From Sphingobium sp. B2D3C (GTDB lineage Bacteria > Pseudomonadota > Alphaproteobacteria > Sphingomonadales > Sphingomonadaceae): a stretch of DNA of 64,000 nt. The stretch spans positions 1-64,000 of the forward strand of contig NZ_JAOQOK010000001.1 in assembly GCF_025961835.1 (NCBI RefSeq), written 5' to 3'. Positions 13,301 to 19,297 of the stretch are shown piece by piece. The position numbers were made by a program, and so were the translations under genes. Position 1 is the first letter of the stretch; each line of letters begins with the position of its first letter. The notes beneath the pieces are model-generated. The model was not told where the DNA came from, did no database searches, and was given only the letters and a program-made list of their open reading frames with translations.

Positions 13301-16134
13301 TCCAGGGCGGCCTCGGCACCGATACGCTGGCACTGGACGGAGCGGGCATTACGCTCGATCTCACCACACTGAAGGATGCCTTCGTTAAGGGCATCGAGAA
13401 GATCGACCTCACCGGCTCGGGCAACAATACGCTCAAGTTGAACCTGACGGACGTGCTCAACCTGCACGATCCGGAGGAGAGCGCGTTCAACGAGTTCGAG
13501 GCGCTCACCGGCAAGGTCGGCAAGCAGCAGATGATGGTCGATGGTAACAGCGGCGATGCCCTTCAGCTCGTCGGTAGCTGGCTCGACAGCGGTGTGGACG
13601 TGCAGGACGGCACCCGCAGCTACAGCGTCTACAATTATGCCGGGGCTGCGGTGCAGTTGCTGGTGGACAATCAGGTCACCGTGACGGTGCAGGACAATGC
13701 TGCTCCGGCGCCGAGCTTTGCGGACACAAGCGTCAGCGGAAGCGGCACGGACTTGGCCGTCGTCCGCTCGACCGAAGTGGGCACGCTCTATCTGGTAAAC
13801 ACCACGGCCATTCCCACGGTCACCACGCTGGCGGACATCACCGGCAAGGACAGCAAATACTGGAACTCGGTCGCCATCACGGCGGCCGGAACCGACACCA
13901 ACCTCAGCCTGCTTGGCTTGGCCAGCGGCACGTACAAGGCCTATGCGGTTGACGCTTTGGGCAATCTCTCCTCGCCCAGTGCCAACAGCTTCACCGTGAC
14001 GCCCGTCATCCAGGCGAGCGCGATCATGCAGGCCAGCAATTCGCTGGGCTATATGATCGCCGGTTCCAGCGGCACCGAGTCCTTCGCGGCATCGGTGAGT
14101 GCGGCGGGCGATGTGAACGGGGACGACTATGCCGACTTCCTCGTGTCGGTGGGGGGCGCCAACCAGACCGCCTCGAAATCCTATGTCGTCTTTGGCGGAC
14201 CCAACAACATCTACGGCAGCGTGATCGACAGCATCTACACGGTGGCAACCGGAACGGCAGGCTTCGCCATTCTGGCCTCGTCGGCAAGCGATTATCTTGC
14301 CAATGCGGTGAGTGCGGGCGACGTGAACGGTGACGGGCTGGGCGATCTCATCGTCGGCGCCACGGGTGTCGACAATGTCGGTACGAATGCCGGGGCCGCC
14401 TATGTCGTCTATGGTAAGACCAGTGGCGCGACGGTCGCATTGTCGAGCCTGTCCACTGCGGTATCGGCAGGCTTCCAATTGCTGGGCGGTACGGCGAATG
14501 AACAAGCCGGCTTCTCCGTGTCCGCCGCTGGCGACATCAATGGCGATGGCTATGCAGATCTGCTGGTGGGGGCGATCTCGACCGGCGCTAGCGCTCAGGG
14601 TCGGGTCTACGTTGTCTATGGCCGCGCCAACAACAGCAGTATCAACCTGTCGGCGCTGACGGTGGCGACGAACACGCTCGGCTTCATGATCGATGGCTCC
14701 AGCGCCAACGACCAACTCGGCTGGAGTACGACCGCACTTGGCGACGTGAACGGGGACGGTTTGGCTGACTTCCTGATCGGTTCGCCATACATCGACGCGA
14801 ATGGCACGACGGACGCGGGCGCGGCTTATGTAGTGTTCGGGCGGGCAGGTACCAGCGGAACGCCCATCGCCCTAACCGCGCTGACCGCGGGGGGCACCAG
14901 CACCCTCGGCTTCGCAATCAGCGGCTCGGTTGCCAATGATCATACAGCATGGTCGATCGCCGGCAGTGGCGATATCAATGGCGACGGTCAGATGGATCTC
15001 GTGATGACGGCCCGTCTCGCGGATGCGTCCGCCGGTGGCGACGCCGGCAAGACCTATATCGTTTACGGCAAGACCGGCGGTGCGGGCATTAATCTGAGCG
15101 CGCTCTCACTCGCCACGAACACGCAAGGGTTCATCATCAATGGGTCCAGCGCGAACGATTTGCACAATAGAGTTTCGGTGATCGGCGACATGAATGGCGA
15201 TGGTCTGGCCGACCTCGCAATCGGGTCTTGGCAGGCGGATACTAGCCTTGGGACCGATGCCGGCAAGGTCTATGTCGTCTTCGGCAAGACCGACGGTAGC
15301 GGGGTCGATCTTTCCGCGCTCAGCGTGGCTGGCAACACACAGGGCTTTGTCATCGAAGGCAATCAGGCCGGTACGTTGACCTTTGGCGCGGTGGCCGGCA
15401 GCGACCTCAACGGCGACGGCCTGGCCGACCTGATCATCGGCAGCAGCAATGCGGATGTGAATGGCCTGACCGACAATGGTGCTGCCTTCGTGGTCTACGG
15501 CTCGACCTCGGGTGTCTTCTCAACCACCAAGGTCAGCCAGATGGGCACCAGCGGTGCCGATACGCTCACCGGCACCTCAATCAATGACTCGCTGATCGGC
15601 GGTCAGGGCAACGACGTGCTCTTCGGCAAGGGCGGCATCGATACGATCTATGGCGGTAGTGGCAATGACCGGATCGTACTCAATGCCGACAATGTGGTGA
15701 AACTCGGCCAGTCCGGTTCCAGCATCCGGGGCGGTCAGGGCATCGACACGCTGGCGCTGGAGGGAACGGACATCATCACCCTCAACCTCACCACCCTGAA
15801 GGACGGTGTGATCAAGGGCATCGAGAAGATCGACATCACCGGTGCGAGCAACAATACCCTGAAGCTGAACCTGACCGATGTGCTCAACCTGCATGATACG
15901 GACGAAAGCGCGTTCAACGCGTTCCAATCCATCACCGGCGCGACTGGGAAACAGCAGTTGATGATCGACGGCGATGCCGGAGACTCGGTGCAACTGGTCG
16001 GAGCCGGCCTGTGGGTGGACAGCGGCCAGGACTATACCGACGGCGGTGTCAGCTACAGCCTGTACAACTACAACGGTGCTGCGGTTCAGTTGTTGATCGA
16101 CAACGCGGTCACCACGACCGTTCTCGCAGCCTAA
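1306..16134 (+). CDS. Giant Ig-repeat / FG-GAP beta-propeller / RTX-like adhesin (4,942 aa)
   Basis: A single open frame of 4,942 codons. Residues 1-~265 hold two copies of a domain built around GADRIYFEGSLADYTVTR and GTDVIYFRGRWSDYTKTV. Residues ~410-3320 are about 29 tandem bacterial Ig-like modules, mostly ~100 aa (LDxxAPxAPxLxLGxGVADGA...DAAGNxS), with four shorter ones near the start. Residues ~3322-4131 and ~4132-4942 are a duplicated unit: a short Ig-like segment, seven FG-GAP repeats (GDxNGDGxxDxxVG), RTX-like GGxGxD-type repeats and a C-terminal domain (DTLALDG...LKLNLTDVLNL). There is no N-terminal signal peptide, which with the RTX repeats fits type I secretion. By analogy to BapA/SiiE-type adhesins it probably mediates surface or biofilm adhesion, with Ca-binding propellers at the exported-first end. 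The start ATG at 1306 is followed closely by the repeated domain. Function is inferred. Confidence 0.85.
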   Translation: MAITSKYIIMNTTNGGNFIDFELNYGTLSLDGQEIQFLGSSFVDAIFIRPGATYSLSTGAGADRIYFEGSLADYTVTRTGATLTLSRTVEGKVETVNLASANSATTPDALIFADGTVATNALYNYVSKGDPLPVPSGETSTAPTGAAAPGADLSATVKVVSFDANGETISLSKPGVTFQILGNNGVDVVYVADGTTIDASALGGGTDVIYFRGRWSDYTKTVSGSRMTLTRTVGDDVETVTVSAAGNTLNDLLVFADGAVRSQVAGTAVKANATVALADLSGYDPATVTPGLNVAIQSIAQPAAPSWFKVGDTLSLTLNFSQPVVLAEGKTVTVVALIGGQEVLLTATGTSATAAGVRGLEFTASLAGNLYDGDGITLKADSLALGTATTDDFKGDGGLPVVLTSPAIQAPNIRVDTGAPDAATLNLVGNAIKGVDAALSADGVFSLTAENQATVQIEFRSANGVIVRTVTGTGAAQAITLSAADLAELGDGPVQVSVQVTDAAGNVSAQSDLSFTIDGEAPGAPVLSLGTGVGTGATAAEATSSNGVVLVTAEAGSSVTVTFTNGTNSITKQLSADGTAQPVVLTAEDLATLGDGEIAVSVTATDAAGNVSAATPVSFTLDTVAPGAMVASADAQSGIISITGQEAGSTIEYSIDGGQSWSQSFAARAGTNAVQVREVDAAGNASAPQSLSFDLVTALPALSVGLAQDSGLSAIDGLTSNGSLQVSGVSAGATVEYSIDGGQSWTSAFTAVEGLNHVHVRQVNGADLSPPVLLVFTLDTVAPEAPAITVAANVANGATAAEALYSGGAVQVAAELGTSVAVTFATAQGSVVKTVSGIGAAQAVVLDAADLAILGDGEVAVSAIATDASGNASVVATSAFTLDTTAPSEPLLDLIGDAQKTAAEATGTEGAMAVTADVGTSVRLVFNGTSGTVTKLVQGTGLAVAVSLTQAELITLGNGTVAVSATAKDGAGNVSAASALSFALDTGLPDALVVEGNEYTGILSITGQEPGALIEFSVDGGTTWSKSFTANPGPNSVMVRQTDVAGNISPATLEEFTLDPSITLTSLSLSLGNDTGVSNTDGVTYDASLVVEGQESDTALQYSLDGGESWSDDIGNLDGTTLLAVRQFNAVSGKFSAASMMSLTVDTAPPAAPTVTLGAGVADGASLEEGTSSGGIVRVTAEAGSTVAVTFTGADGVVEKTMTGTGAPKAVLLSAAELAQIGDGPVAVTAVASDAAGNTSLNGTASFTLMTALPDSPLLQIVGSETKSLADALSTDGVLTVTAAAGLGVRLVFTGVSGTVVKVIAAASGGEDIIAMTSGDLVTLGDGPILVTALALDVAGNASAPATLDFSLDAVPPAAPLLTLGVGVENGGATSAEASAGAVLVKADTGTIVTLTFTRGSNEVVKAITANGASQVIHLTAGDMARLGDGQIQVTAVATDVAGNQSDPAQAAFILDTAVPVAGLTLVGGSTKSSADALSVDGVVLAAAENGAAIKVTFNGYSGRTETVNLIGTGTAQAVTLTAAQIAALGDGVVQVSMVVTDLAGNQSSLESLTFNLDAGAPEAPTLTLATAAANGATEAEATAPTGILTLSAEPGAVVSVTFSGSVGSVTRTLVSDGAPKTIVLTALELQTIGDGAVSVSAVASDASGNVSTPATSSFTLDRQAPLSPTLALGAGVAGGATQAEALASTGVVTVRAEGGSAITVTFAGSLGTVSKQLVATGAVQAVTLTAADLTTLGDGAISVTATATDAAGNASPVGTPLEFALDRVAPSAPTLALGTGIADGASAAEASSQGGVALVTATAGLTVSVTFKNGSNQIVKEVAATGAAQAVVLTENDLATLGSGTISVSALARDEAGNASTAATSSFTLDTVAPAAPLVSLIGASAKTSTQAANVLGVAQVTAENGSAVTVTFTNGINSVAKTLTGTGAAQSVVLTAGDVASLGSGTIAVSVTAIDAVGNISQSGNATFVIDNTPPAAPVIELGAGVADTASLAEATASTGVVTVAAEDGATVTVTFTRSGNTVTKTVTGAGTAKAVVLTASDLAALGDGTISVSAIAKDVAGNTSAAATPASFVLDRTPPTAPVLALGAGVSNGATLAEAKAATGVVTVTAETGAAVTVTFTNGVNSVTKTLTGTGSAQAVTLTAANLATLGNGTISVSAVARDTVGNDSAATSRTFTLDMTPPNNPTLTVVGSTEKSAAAASSSAGAVTVSAELGSAVTVTFTNGANVVTKTMTGTGAAQIVTLSTTDLATLGDGSVYVTATATDTAGNVSAGGGSVQFTLDRVAPNAPTLTLGAGIADGASMSEALAETGVATVTADAGSLVTVTFVNGSNTLVKNVVATGLTQSVTLTQADLTVLGNGTISVSAVATDAVGNESAEASRTFLLDMTPPNPSVLALVGSPAKTTAQATGAGGVVKVTTEPGATATITFTSTAGVVKKTLVGTGVAQTVLLSAADASSLGNGTVTVSVQVQDSVGNLSTTATTSFTIDDVAPNAPVIVLGTGVADIASAAEATAATGVITVQSEAGAAITVTFTNGSKSVTKALTGTGSAQAVVLSAADLATLGDGTIAVSASAKDAAGNTSPASTSSFTLDSIAPVPPTLALGAGMSDGATLAEARAATGAVVVTAEVGTTVTVTFTNGSATVQKSIVAASGPNPVTLSASDLTLLGNGTISVSAVTKDAVGNASTPVTASFTLDMVAPTSPTLALLGDATKSSTGAAAPSGVVTVTAEAGAVVKVTFARGSNTVVKTLTGTGTAQSVALSAAEVVALGDGTVAITAVATDPAGNASSIASGVQFTLDRAAPGAPTITLGTGVADIASAAEATAASGVISITGEIGSSISVVFSNGSNSIVKTLTATGSPQAVVLTTADLQALGDGTIAVTAQAKDPAGNESAETASSFVLDRTPPATPTMTLSDGIAGGATALEALASTGVVKVTAEANALVTVVFTAGANSVTKTFTGNGLTQTVSLTANDVVKLGNGAVSVASFVTDAVGNQSAAATSTFTIDTVAPTSPTLLLSGTASKNTALATGTVATVTAEQGATVTVTFIQGSIEITKTLVGTGAAQDVVLTAADVASFADGAITFSALARDPAGNISAASPTRQFTLDRVAPAAPVIALGAGVADGASSAEAVAAGGVVTVAAENGGTIQVVFIGNSGPVTKTVAADGTAKPIVLTAADLVTLGNGNVLVSAQVTDAAGNVTTADPLTFLLDTVAPTAPVITLPSYFTGGASSAEALNAAGAVTVTAEAGSVVTVTFAGTLGPVVRTVIGTGSAQAVTLDASQLTTLGNGTVTVTATATDAVGNISATSASSTFVLDTVNPTVVLSTGSGANTNSATVQSSELGTVYIVNTAMIPTVTKLEDITGIDGKYWNSVNITTANSNTTMQMLGLASGSYKAYSVDNAGNISAVSANTYTVNAVVEAGAVFQASNSIGFGFFGSSTNEFVGNSIDYAGDVNGDGYGDFIVGSTATGNWARAYVVFGGPTNLSGPYNVSSLIASNNTLGFYISASQYAEYAGHSVSNAGDVNGDGLNDLLVGAYGRDNTNDLAGGAYIVYGKTGGTFVDLAQLPGAVGATKSNGFVLIGSNADGRAGFSVSVAGDINGDGYADFVVGAFAQDGTATDTGRAYVVYGRSNNSTIQLSDLSAASNTLGFMIEGSSGGDQLGYTVSDAGDVNGDGLSDFIVSSFTADTPGNNSGAAYVVFGQTGTSGATLNVSALTAATNTRGFMISGSSAGDNLGFSIAGSGDINGDGLSDLAFAAAYADTSASNVGKFYVVFGKSDGAGVGASALSVAGNTLGFVINGSSTDDNATSISVIGDMNGDGLADLLVGSSVSDSNGGTDAGKAYVVFGKTDSSAVDLSALSVAGNTQGFAINGTGQVSAFLGKSVSAGDLNGDGLVDLMIGANYYDYWNTEGGGVFVIYGSTSGVFSNAAKVSQMGTSGADTLIGTSGNDSLVGAVGNDVLRGNGGADVLYGGAGNDRIIVNADNVAKLGVSGASIQGGLGTDTLALDGAGITLDLTTLKDAFVKGIEKIDLTGSGNNTLKLNLTDVLNLHDPEESAFNEFEALTGKVGKQQMMVDGNSGDALQLVGSWLDSGVDVQDGTRSYSVYNYAGAAVQLLVDNQVTVTVQDNAAPAPSFADTSVSGSGTDLAVVRSTEVGTLYLVNTTAIPTVTTLADITGKDSKYWNSVAITAAGTDTNLSLLGLASGTYKAYAVDALGNLSSPSANSFTVTPVIQASAIMQASNSLGYMIAGSSGTESFAASVSAAGDVNGDDYADFLVSVGGANQTASKSYVVFGGPNNIYGSVIDSIYTVATGTAGFAILASSASDYLANAVSAGDVNGDGLGDLIVGATGVDNVGTNAGAAYVVYGKTSGATVALSSLSTAVSAGFQLLGGTANEQAGFSVSAAGDINGDGYADLLVGAISTGASAQGRVYVVYGRANNSSINLSALTVATNTLGFMIDGSSANDQLGWSTTALGDVNGDGLADFLIGSPYIDANGTTDAGAAYVVFGRAGTSGTPIALTALTAGGTSTLGFAISGSVANDHTAWSIAGSGDINGDGQMDLVMTARLADASAGGDAGKTYIVYGKTGGAGINLSALSLATNTQGFIINGSSANDLHNRVSVIGDMNGDGLADLAIGSWQADTSLGTDAGKVYVVFGKTDGSGVDLSALSVAGNTQGFVIEGNQAGTLTFGAVAGSDLNGDGLADLIIGSSNADVNGLTDNGAAFVVYGSTSGVFSTTKVSQMGTSGADTLTGTSINDSLIGGQGNDVLFGKGGIDTIYGGSGNDRIVLNADNVVKLGQSGSSIRGGQGIDTLALEGTDIITLNLTTLKDGVIKGIEKIDITGASNNTLKLNLTDVLNLHDTDESAFNAFQSITGATGKQQLMIDGDAGDSVQLVGAGLWVDSGQDYTDGGVSYSLYNYNGAAVQLLIDNAVTTTVLAA
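2536..11271 (+). repeat. Array of ~29 tandem Ig-like modules
   Basis: Coding repeat of ~309 bp per full module. Boundaries are easy to follow at the LD(T/R/M)xAP motif. Two module flavours are visible: type A (LGxGVADGASxAEA) and type B (LxGxxxKTxxxA). In the second half they are ordered mostly B-A-A, giving a higher-order period of three modules. Four modules near the start are shorter and carry the variant EYSIDGGQSWSxxF. Confidence 0.85.
11272..13698 (+). repeat. Duplicated C-terminal unit of the giant adhesin, copy 1
   Basis: This segment starts at NPTVVLSTGSG and contains TVYIVNTAMIPTVTKLEDIT, seven FG-GAP blades, RTX-like repeats near 13120-13260 and the domain ending near VTVTVQDNA. 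It aligns domain for domain with 13699-16131. Seven FG-GAP blades are the number needed for one integrin-alpha-type propeller. Confidence 0.85.
13699..16131 (+). repeat. Duplicated C-terminal unit of the giant adhesin, copy 2
   Basis: Second copy of the preceding unit: TLYLVNTTAIPTVTTLADIT, seven FG-GAP blades (the first with NGDD instead of NGDG), RTX-like repeats near 15550-15670 and the same closing domain. The copies differ at many positions, so the duplication is not recent. Confidence 0.85.
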
Positions 16135-16146
16135 GGTCGCAGGTCC

Positions 16147-18576
16147 ATGTTCCAGGGGCAGCGACCCGATCCGGAGCAGGCGGTCAAGGCCCAGTCGCGT
16201 GGCGACTGGGCCAGGGCGGCCGAGCTCTATGAAGACCTGCTTGCCGAGCAGCCGGACGATCCGGTGTTGCTCGGCAACCATGGCCAGGTGCTGCGCAAGC
16301 TTGGCCGGGATGACGAGGCGCTGGTGCAATATGGCCGGGCGATCGAGAGCCCGGAGGCACCAGCGGCGGTCTGGTTCAATTATGGCAATGTGCTCTACGA
16401 CAAGAGCAAGTGGGAGAAGTCTCAGGCCGCCTTCGAGCAGGCGCTGGCGCTGGAGCGGGAGGATGGCCCTGCCATCGTGCCCGCCACCATTCAACTCGCC
16501 CGCTGCGCAGTGCGGCAGGGCGAGTATGAGGAGGCGCGGCGACTGTTCAGCGATGTGCTGCGCCGCGACCCCAACAACTTCACCGCCTGGCTGGAAGCGG
16601 GCAATGTCTGCCGCCACCATGGCACGCTGGACGAAGCGCTCGATTTCTATCGCCGGGCGGCCGAGGCGGCACCCTCGCGCTATGGCGCGCATTTGAGCGT
16701 TGCCCGCGCGCTCGAACAGGTCGGGCGGGAGGATGAGGCGGTGCTCGCCTGGCTCAAGGCGCTGGATTGCGCGGGGCCGGACGATCATGCCGATATCCAC
16801 CACCGCATGGGGCTCGGCCGGGCAGAGCGGGGCGAGTGGCACCGCGCTGTCGAAGGCTTCCGTCATGCGCTGACGGCAGCGAGCGATTTCCACGCCGCGC
16901 GGATCGATCTGGCCGATGCGCTCATGCAGATGGGCGCGACCGAGCAGGCCGAGCCGCTGTTCGCTCAACTGGAGGCGTTGGACCTCGAAGAGGAAGACGA
17001 GATCAAATTTGCCGGCACGCTGATGAAGCACAATCAGTACGACCGGTGCGACGCGGTGCTCCGCGCGCGGATCGAGAAGGATCCGGACAATTGGCGGGGC
17101 CATTTCAACCTCGGCAAGGTGCTCATCGAGGGGATGCGCACCGAGGAGGCCGAGGCCTGCTTCGCCAGGGTGGATGAGCTGGCTGGCGACGATGTGCCGG
17201 ACATGCGGGCGATGCGCGGCTCGATTGCCGGCAAGCGCGGCGATGTCGACACCGCGCGCGATATTTATACCGAGCTGGGCGAGGAGGAAGGCCCGGAATC
17301 GCCGTTCCGTGGCTCGGCGGCGATGGCGGCGCTCTACAGCGAGACGATGACGGCGGAGGAGACCCGCGACTTCCATCAGAGGCTGTTCGCGCCGCTGGCC
17401 GAGGGCGCGAGGGCGGCGACCTCGTTTGCCAATGATCGCTCGACCGGGGCCGGCGCGGCCGATGCGGGGAAGCGCAGCCGTCGCCTGCGGGTCGGCTATG
17501 TCACGGGCGACATGCATGGCGAGCATCCGGTCAGCCTGTTCATGCGGCCGGTGCTGGCGCGGCATGATCGTGAGGCCTTCGAGATCACCGTCTATTCGCT
17601 GAGCCCGCTCACCGACGACATGACCCGCCGCGCGCGCGGCCATGTCGATCGCTGGCGCGATGCCGCGAGCATCAGCAACACGCGCCTCGCGCAGATGATC
17701 GAGGACGACGGCATCGACGTGCTGATCGACCTGATTGGCCACACCGGGCGCAACCGCGCGCCGCTGTTCGCCCGCCGGGCGGCGCCGGTGCAGGCGATGT
17801 TCCTGGGCTATCCCTCGACCACCGGCATTCCGAACATGGACTGGCTGATCAGCGATCCGGTGACCTCACCAAGCGACCATGCCCATCTCTACACCGAGCG
17901 GCTGCAGCATGTGCCGGGCTTTGTGTTTTGCTACGCGCCCGAACGGGAGTTTCCGTTCCCCGATTATGGCAAGACGCATTTGGAGCGCCCGCTCACCTTC
18001 GGGTCGTTCAACAATGTCTCCAAGCTCACCCCATACACCATTCGCCTGTGGGCCAAGGCGATCGTCGCCACGCCCGGCTCGCGGCTGGTGCTCAAGGGGC
18101 CGAGCTTCCTCGATTCGGTGGCGGTGAACCGCTTTGGCGACCTGTTCGTGGAGGCAGGCGTTGCCGCCGACCGGCTGGAATTCCGGGGGCCATCGAGCCT
18201 TGATGAGATGATGGCCGAATATGCCGACATCGACATCGCGCTGGACTGCTTCCCTTACAATGGCGGCACGACCAGCTGTCAGGCGCTGTGGATGGGCACG
18301 CCGGTGATCACGCTGGCCGGCGAGAGCTTCGTGCAGCGCATGGGCGCGGGGCTGATGAGCGCCATCGGCCGGCCCGAATGGGTGGCGCAGGACGAGGAGG
18401 CGTTCGTGGAGATCGCCGTCCGCCTGGCCTCGGATCGCGCCGCGCTGCTGGAGGAAAAGCGCAGCCTGCGCACGCGCTTCGCCGCATCGCCGGCCGGCGA
18501 CATCGATCGGTACACGCGCGAGTTGGAAGACGTCTATCGCCGTATGTGGACCGACTTCGCGGCCGGGGGGGCATGA
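16147..18576 (+). CDS. TPR-repeat GT41 family glycosyltransferase (OGT/SPINDLY-type)
   Basis: 809 residues. The N-terminal ~400 are tetratricopeptide repeats (for example DEALDFYRRAAEAAPSRYGAH). The C-terminal ~380 match the O-GlcNAc-transferase/SPINDLY catalytic region: RLRVGYVTGDMHGEHPVS, LIDLIGHTGRNRAPLFARRAAPVQ, GYPSTTGIPNMDWLISD, LTFGSFNNVSKLTP, LVLKGPSFLD, and DCFPYNGGTTSCQALWMGTPVITLAGE. Such enzymes act in the cytoplasm, and the bacterial HMW1C branch of GT41 modifies adhesins before export. The start lies 12 bases after the giant adhesin's stop, so the adhesin is the obvious candidate acceptor; flagellin is an alternative. Donor sugar is unknown. The stop overlaps the next start as ATGA. 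Confidence 0.88.
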   Translation: MFQGQRPDPEQAVKAQSRGDWARAAELYEDLLAEQPDDPVLLGNHGQVLRKLGRDDEALVQYGRAIESPEAPAAVWFNYGNVLYDKSKWEKSQAAFEQALALEREDGPAIVPATIQLARCAVRQGEYEEARRLFSDVLRRDPNNFTAWLEAGNVCRHHGTLDEALDFYRRAAEAAPSRYGAHLSVARALEQVGREDEAVLAWLKALDCAGPDDHADIHHRMGLGRAERGEWHRAVEGFRHALTAASDFHAARIDLADALMQMGATEQAEPLFAQLEALDLEEEDEIKFAGTLMKHNQYDRCDAVLRARIEKDPDNWRGHFNLGKVLIEGMRTEEAEACFARVDELAGDDVPDMRAMRGSIAGKRGDVDTARDIYTELGEEEGPESPFRGSAAMAALYSETMTAEETRDFHQRLFAPLAEGARAATSFANDRSTGAGAADAGKRSRRLRVGYVTGDMHGEHPVSLFMRPVLARHDREAFEITVYSLSPLTDDMTRRARGHVDRWRDAASISNTRLAQMIEDDGIDVLIDLIGHTGRNRAPLFARRAAPVQAMFLGYPSTTGIPNMDWLISDPVTSPSDHAHLYTERLQHVPGFVFCYAPEREFPFPDYGKTHLERPLTFGSFNNVSKLTPYTIRLWAKAIVATPGSRLVLKGPSFLDSVAVNRFGDLFVEAGVAADRLEFRGPSSLDEMMAEYADIDIALDCFPYNGGTTSCQALWMGTPVITLAGESFVQRMGAGLMSAIGRPEWVAQDEEAFVEIAVRLASDRAALLEEKRSLRTRFAASPAGDIDRYTRELEDVYRRMWTDFAAGGA

Positions 18577-18644
18577 CCCGCGAAGAGTTGGAAACCGGGG
18601 AGACGAATGGAGCGGCCTCGCGCTTCATGCTGGGGGCAGGGTAA
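18573..18644 (+). CDS. Possible 23-codon micro-ORF bridging GT41 and winged-helix genes
   Basis: ATG at 18573 overlaps the GT41 stop (ATGA), and its TAA at 18642-18644 overlaps the next ATG (TAATG). The peptide (MTREELETGETNGAASRFML plus GAG) has no recognised domain. It may only be a translational-coupling relay that keeps ribosomes running between the two genes. Confidence 0.35.
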   Translation: MTREELETGETNGAASRFMLGAG

Positions 18645-19204
18645 TGACCATATTCGATAGTGACTTCGAGAGCGTGGGGGCCGCCGTACCAAGATCGGCC
18701 GCCGGAATCGCGCTGATGGTGCGGCGGCTGGGGACGATGGAATCGGCCTATGCGCGGCTGATCTGGTCGCGCGCGCTGGCGGAAGCCATCGAGAAGATGG
18801 AGCACGCCTCTGCGACCGACCTGATCGACAGCGGGACGGGAGAAGGCGATGCCCGCCGTTCCGCGCGTCAGGGCGACACGCAGATCCTGCGGATGCTGCA
18901 GGCGCATATGAACCTGCGCAGCCCCAGCGCCGTGCGCCTGCTCATGTGGCTGATGGCCAATCCCGATGTGTTCCACGCGCCGCACGAACTGCGGGCGAGC
19001 CTGGGATTTGCGGAAAGCTCGATCAAGGTGTTCGTGTCCGAGCTGCGCAAGGCGTTTCGCAACAAGAATATGCCGGACCCGATCGTCTCCTTCTATCGGC
19101 GCGGCTATTGCGTGCCGGCCGATTGTGCGGCGCTGATCAAGGATGTCATCTCCCGCCTCGCCCTTGAGGAGACGAGCCTGGGGCGGATCAAGAGTCCGTC
19201 CTGA
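18644..19204 (+). CDS. OmpR-type winged-helix protein without receiver domain
   Basis: 186 residues. The first ~85 have no clear family. Residues ~90-165 resemble the trans_reg_C winged helix: an acidic/hydrophobic helix (SAVRLLMWLMANPDVFHAPHELRASL), a recognition-helix-like stretch (ESSIKVFVSELRKAFRN) and the wing (DPIVSFYRRGYCVP). There is no phospho-acceptor domain and no membrane segment. It overlaps the micro-ORF upstream and is the last gene of the adhesin/GT41 run, so it may regulate that cassette. The DNA-binding role is inferred from fold resemblance only. Confidence 0.6.
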   Translation: MTIFDSDFESVGAAVPRSAAGIALMVRRLGTMESAYARLIWSRALAEAIEKMEHASATDLIDSGTGEGDARRSARQGDTQILRMLQAHMNLRSPSAVRLLMWLMANPDVFHAPHELRASLGFAESSIKVFVSELRKAFRNKNMPDPIVSFYRRGYCVPADCAALIKDVISRLALEETSLGRIKSPS

Positions 19205-19260
19205 GGGGAGATGCATCGCGCGGAAGGTGCATGACGGGGTGGTTGCCGCACCACCTCCAA

Positions 19261-19282
19261 CCCCTCCTCTGACGAGGAGGGG
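19261..19282. terminator. Hairpin between convergent winged-helix and recombinase genes
   Basis: A 9-bp perfect stem (19261-19269 with 19274-19282) with a TGAC loop. It lies between two converging genes and could terminate either; no strong T-run flanks it. Confidence 0.5.
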
Positions 19283-19297
19283 CTAAGATTGTGGTGA

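Noticed and set aside
12799..17742. Long minus-strand frames opposite the adhesin tail and GT41 gene (638 and 721 codons)
   Set aside because: Low-complexity Arg/Ala-rich antisense frames to strongly supported plus-strand domains (FG-GAP, TPR/GT41).
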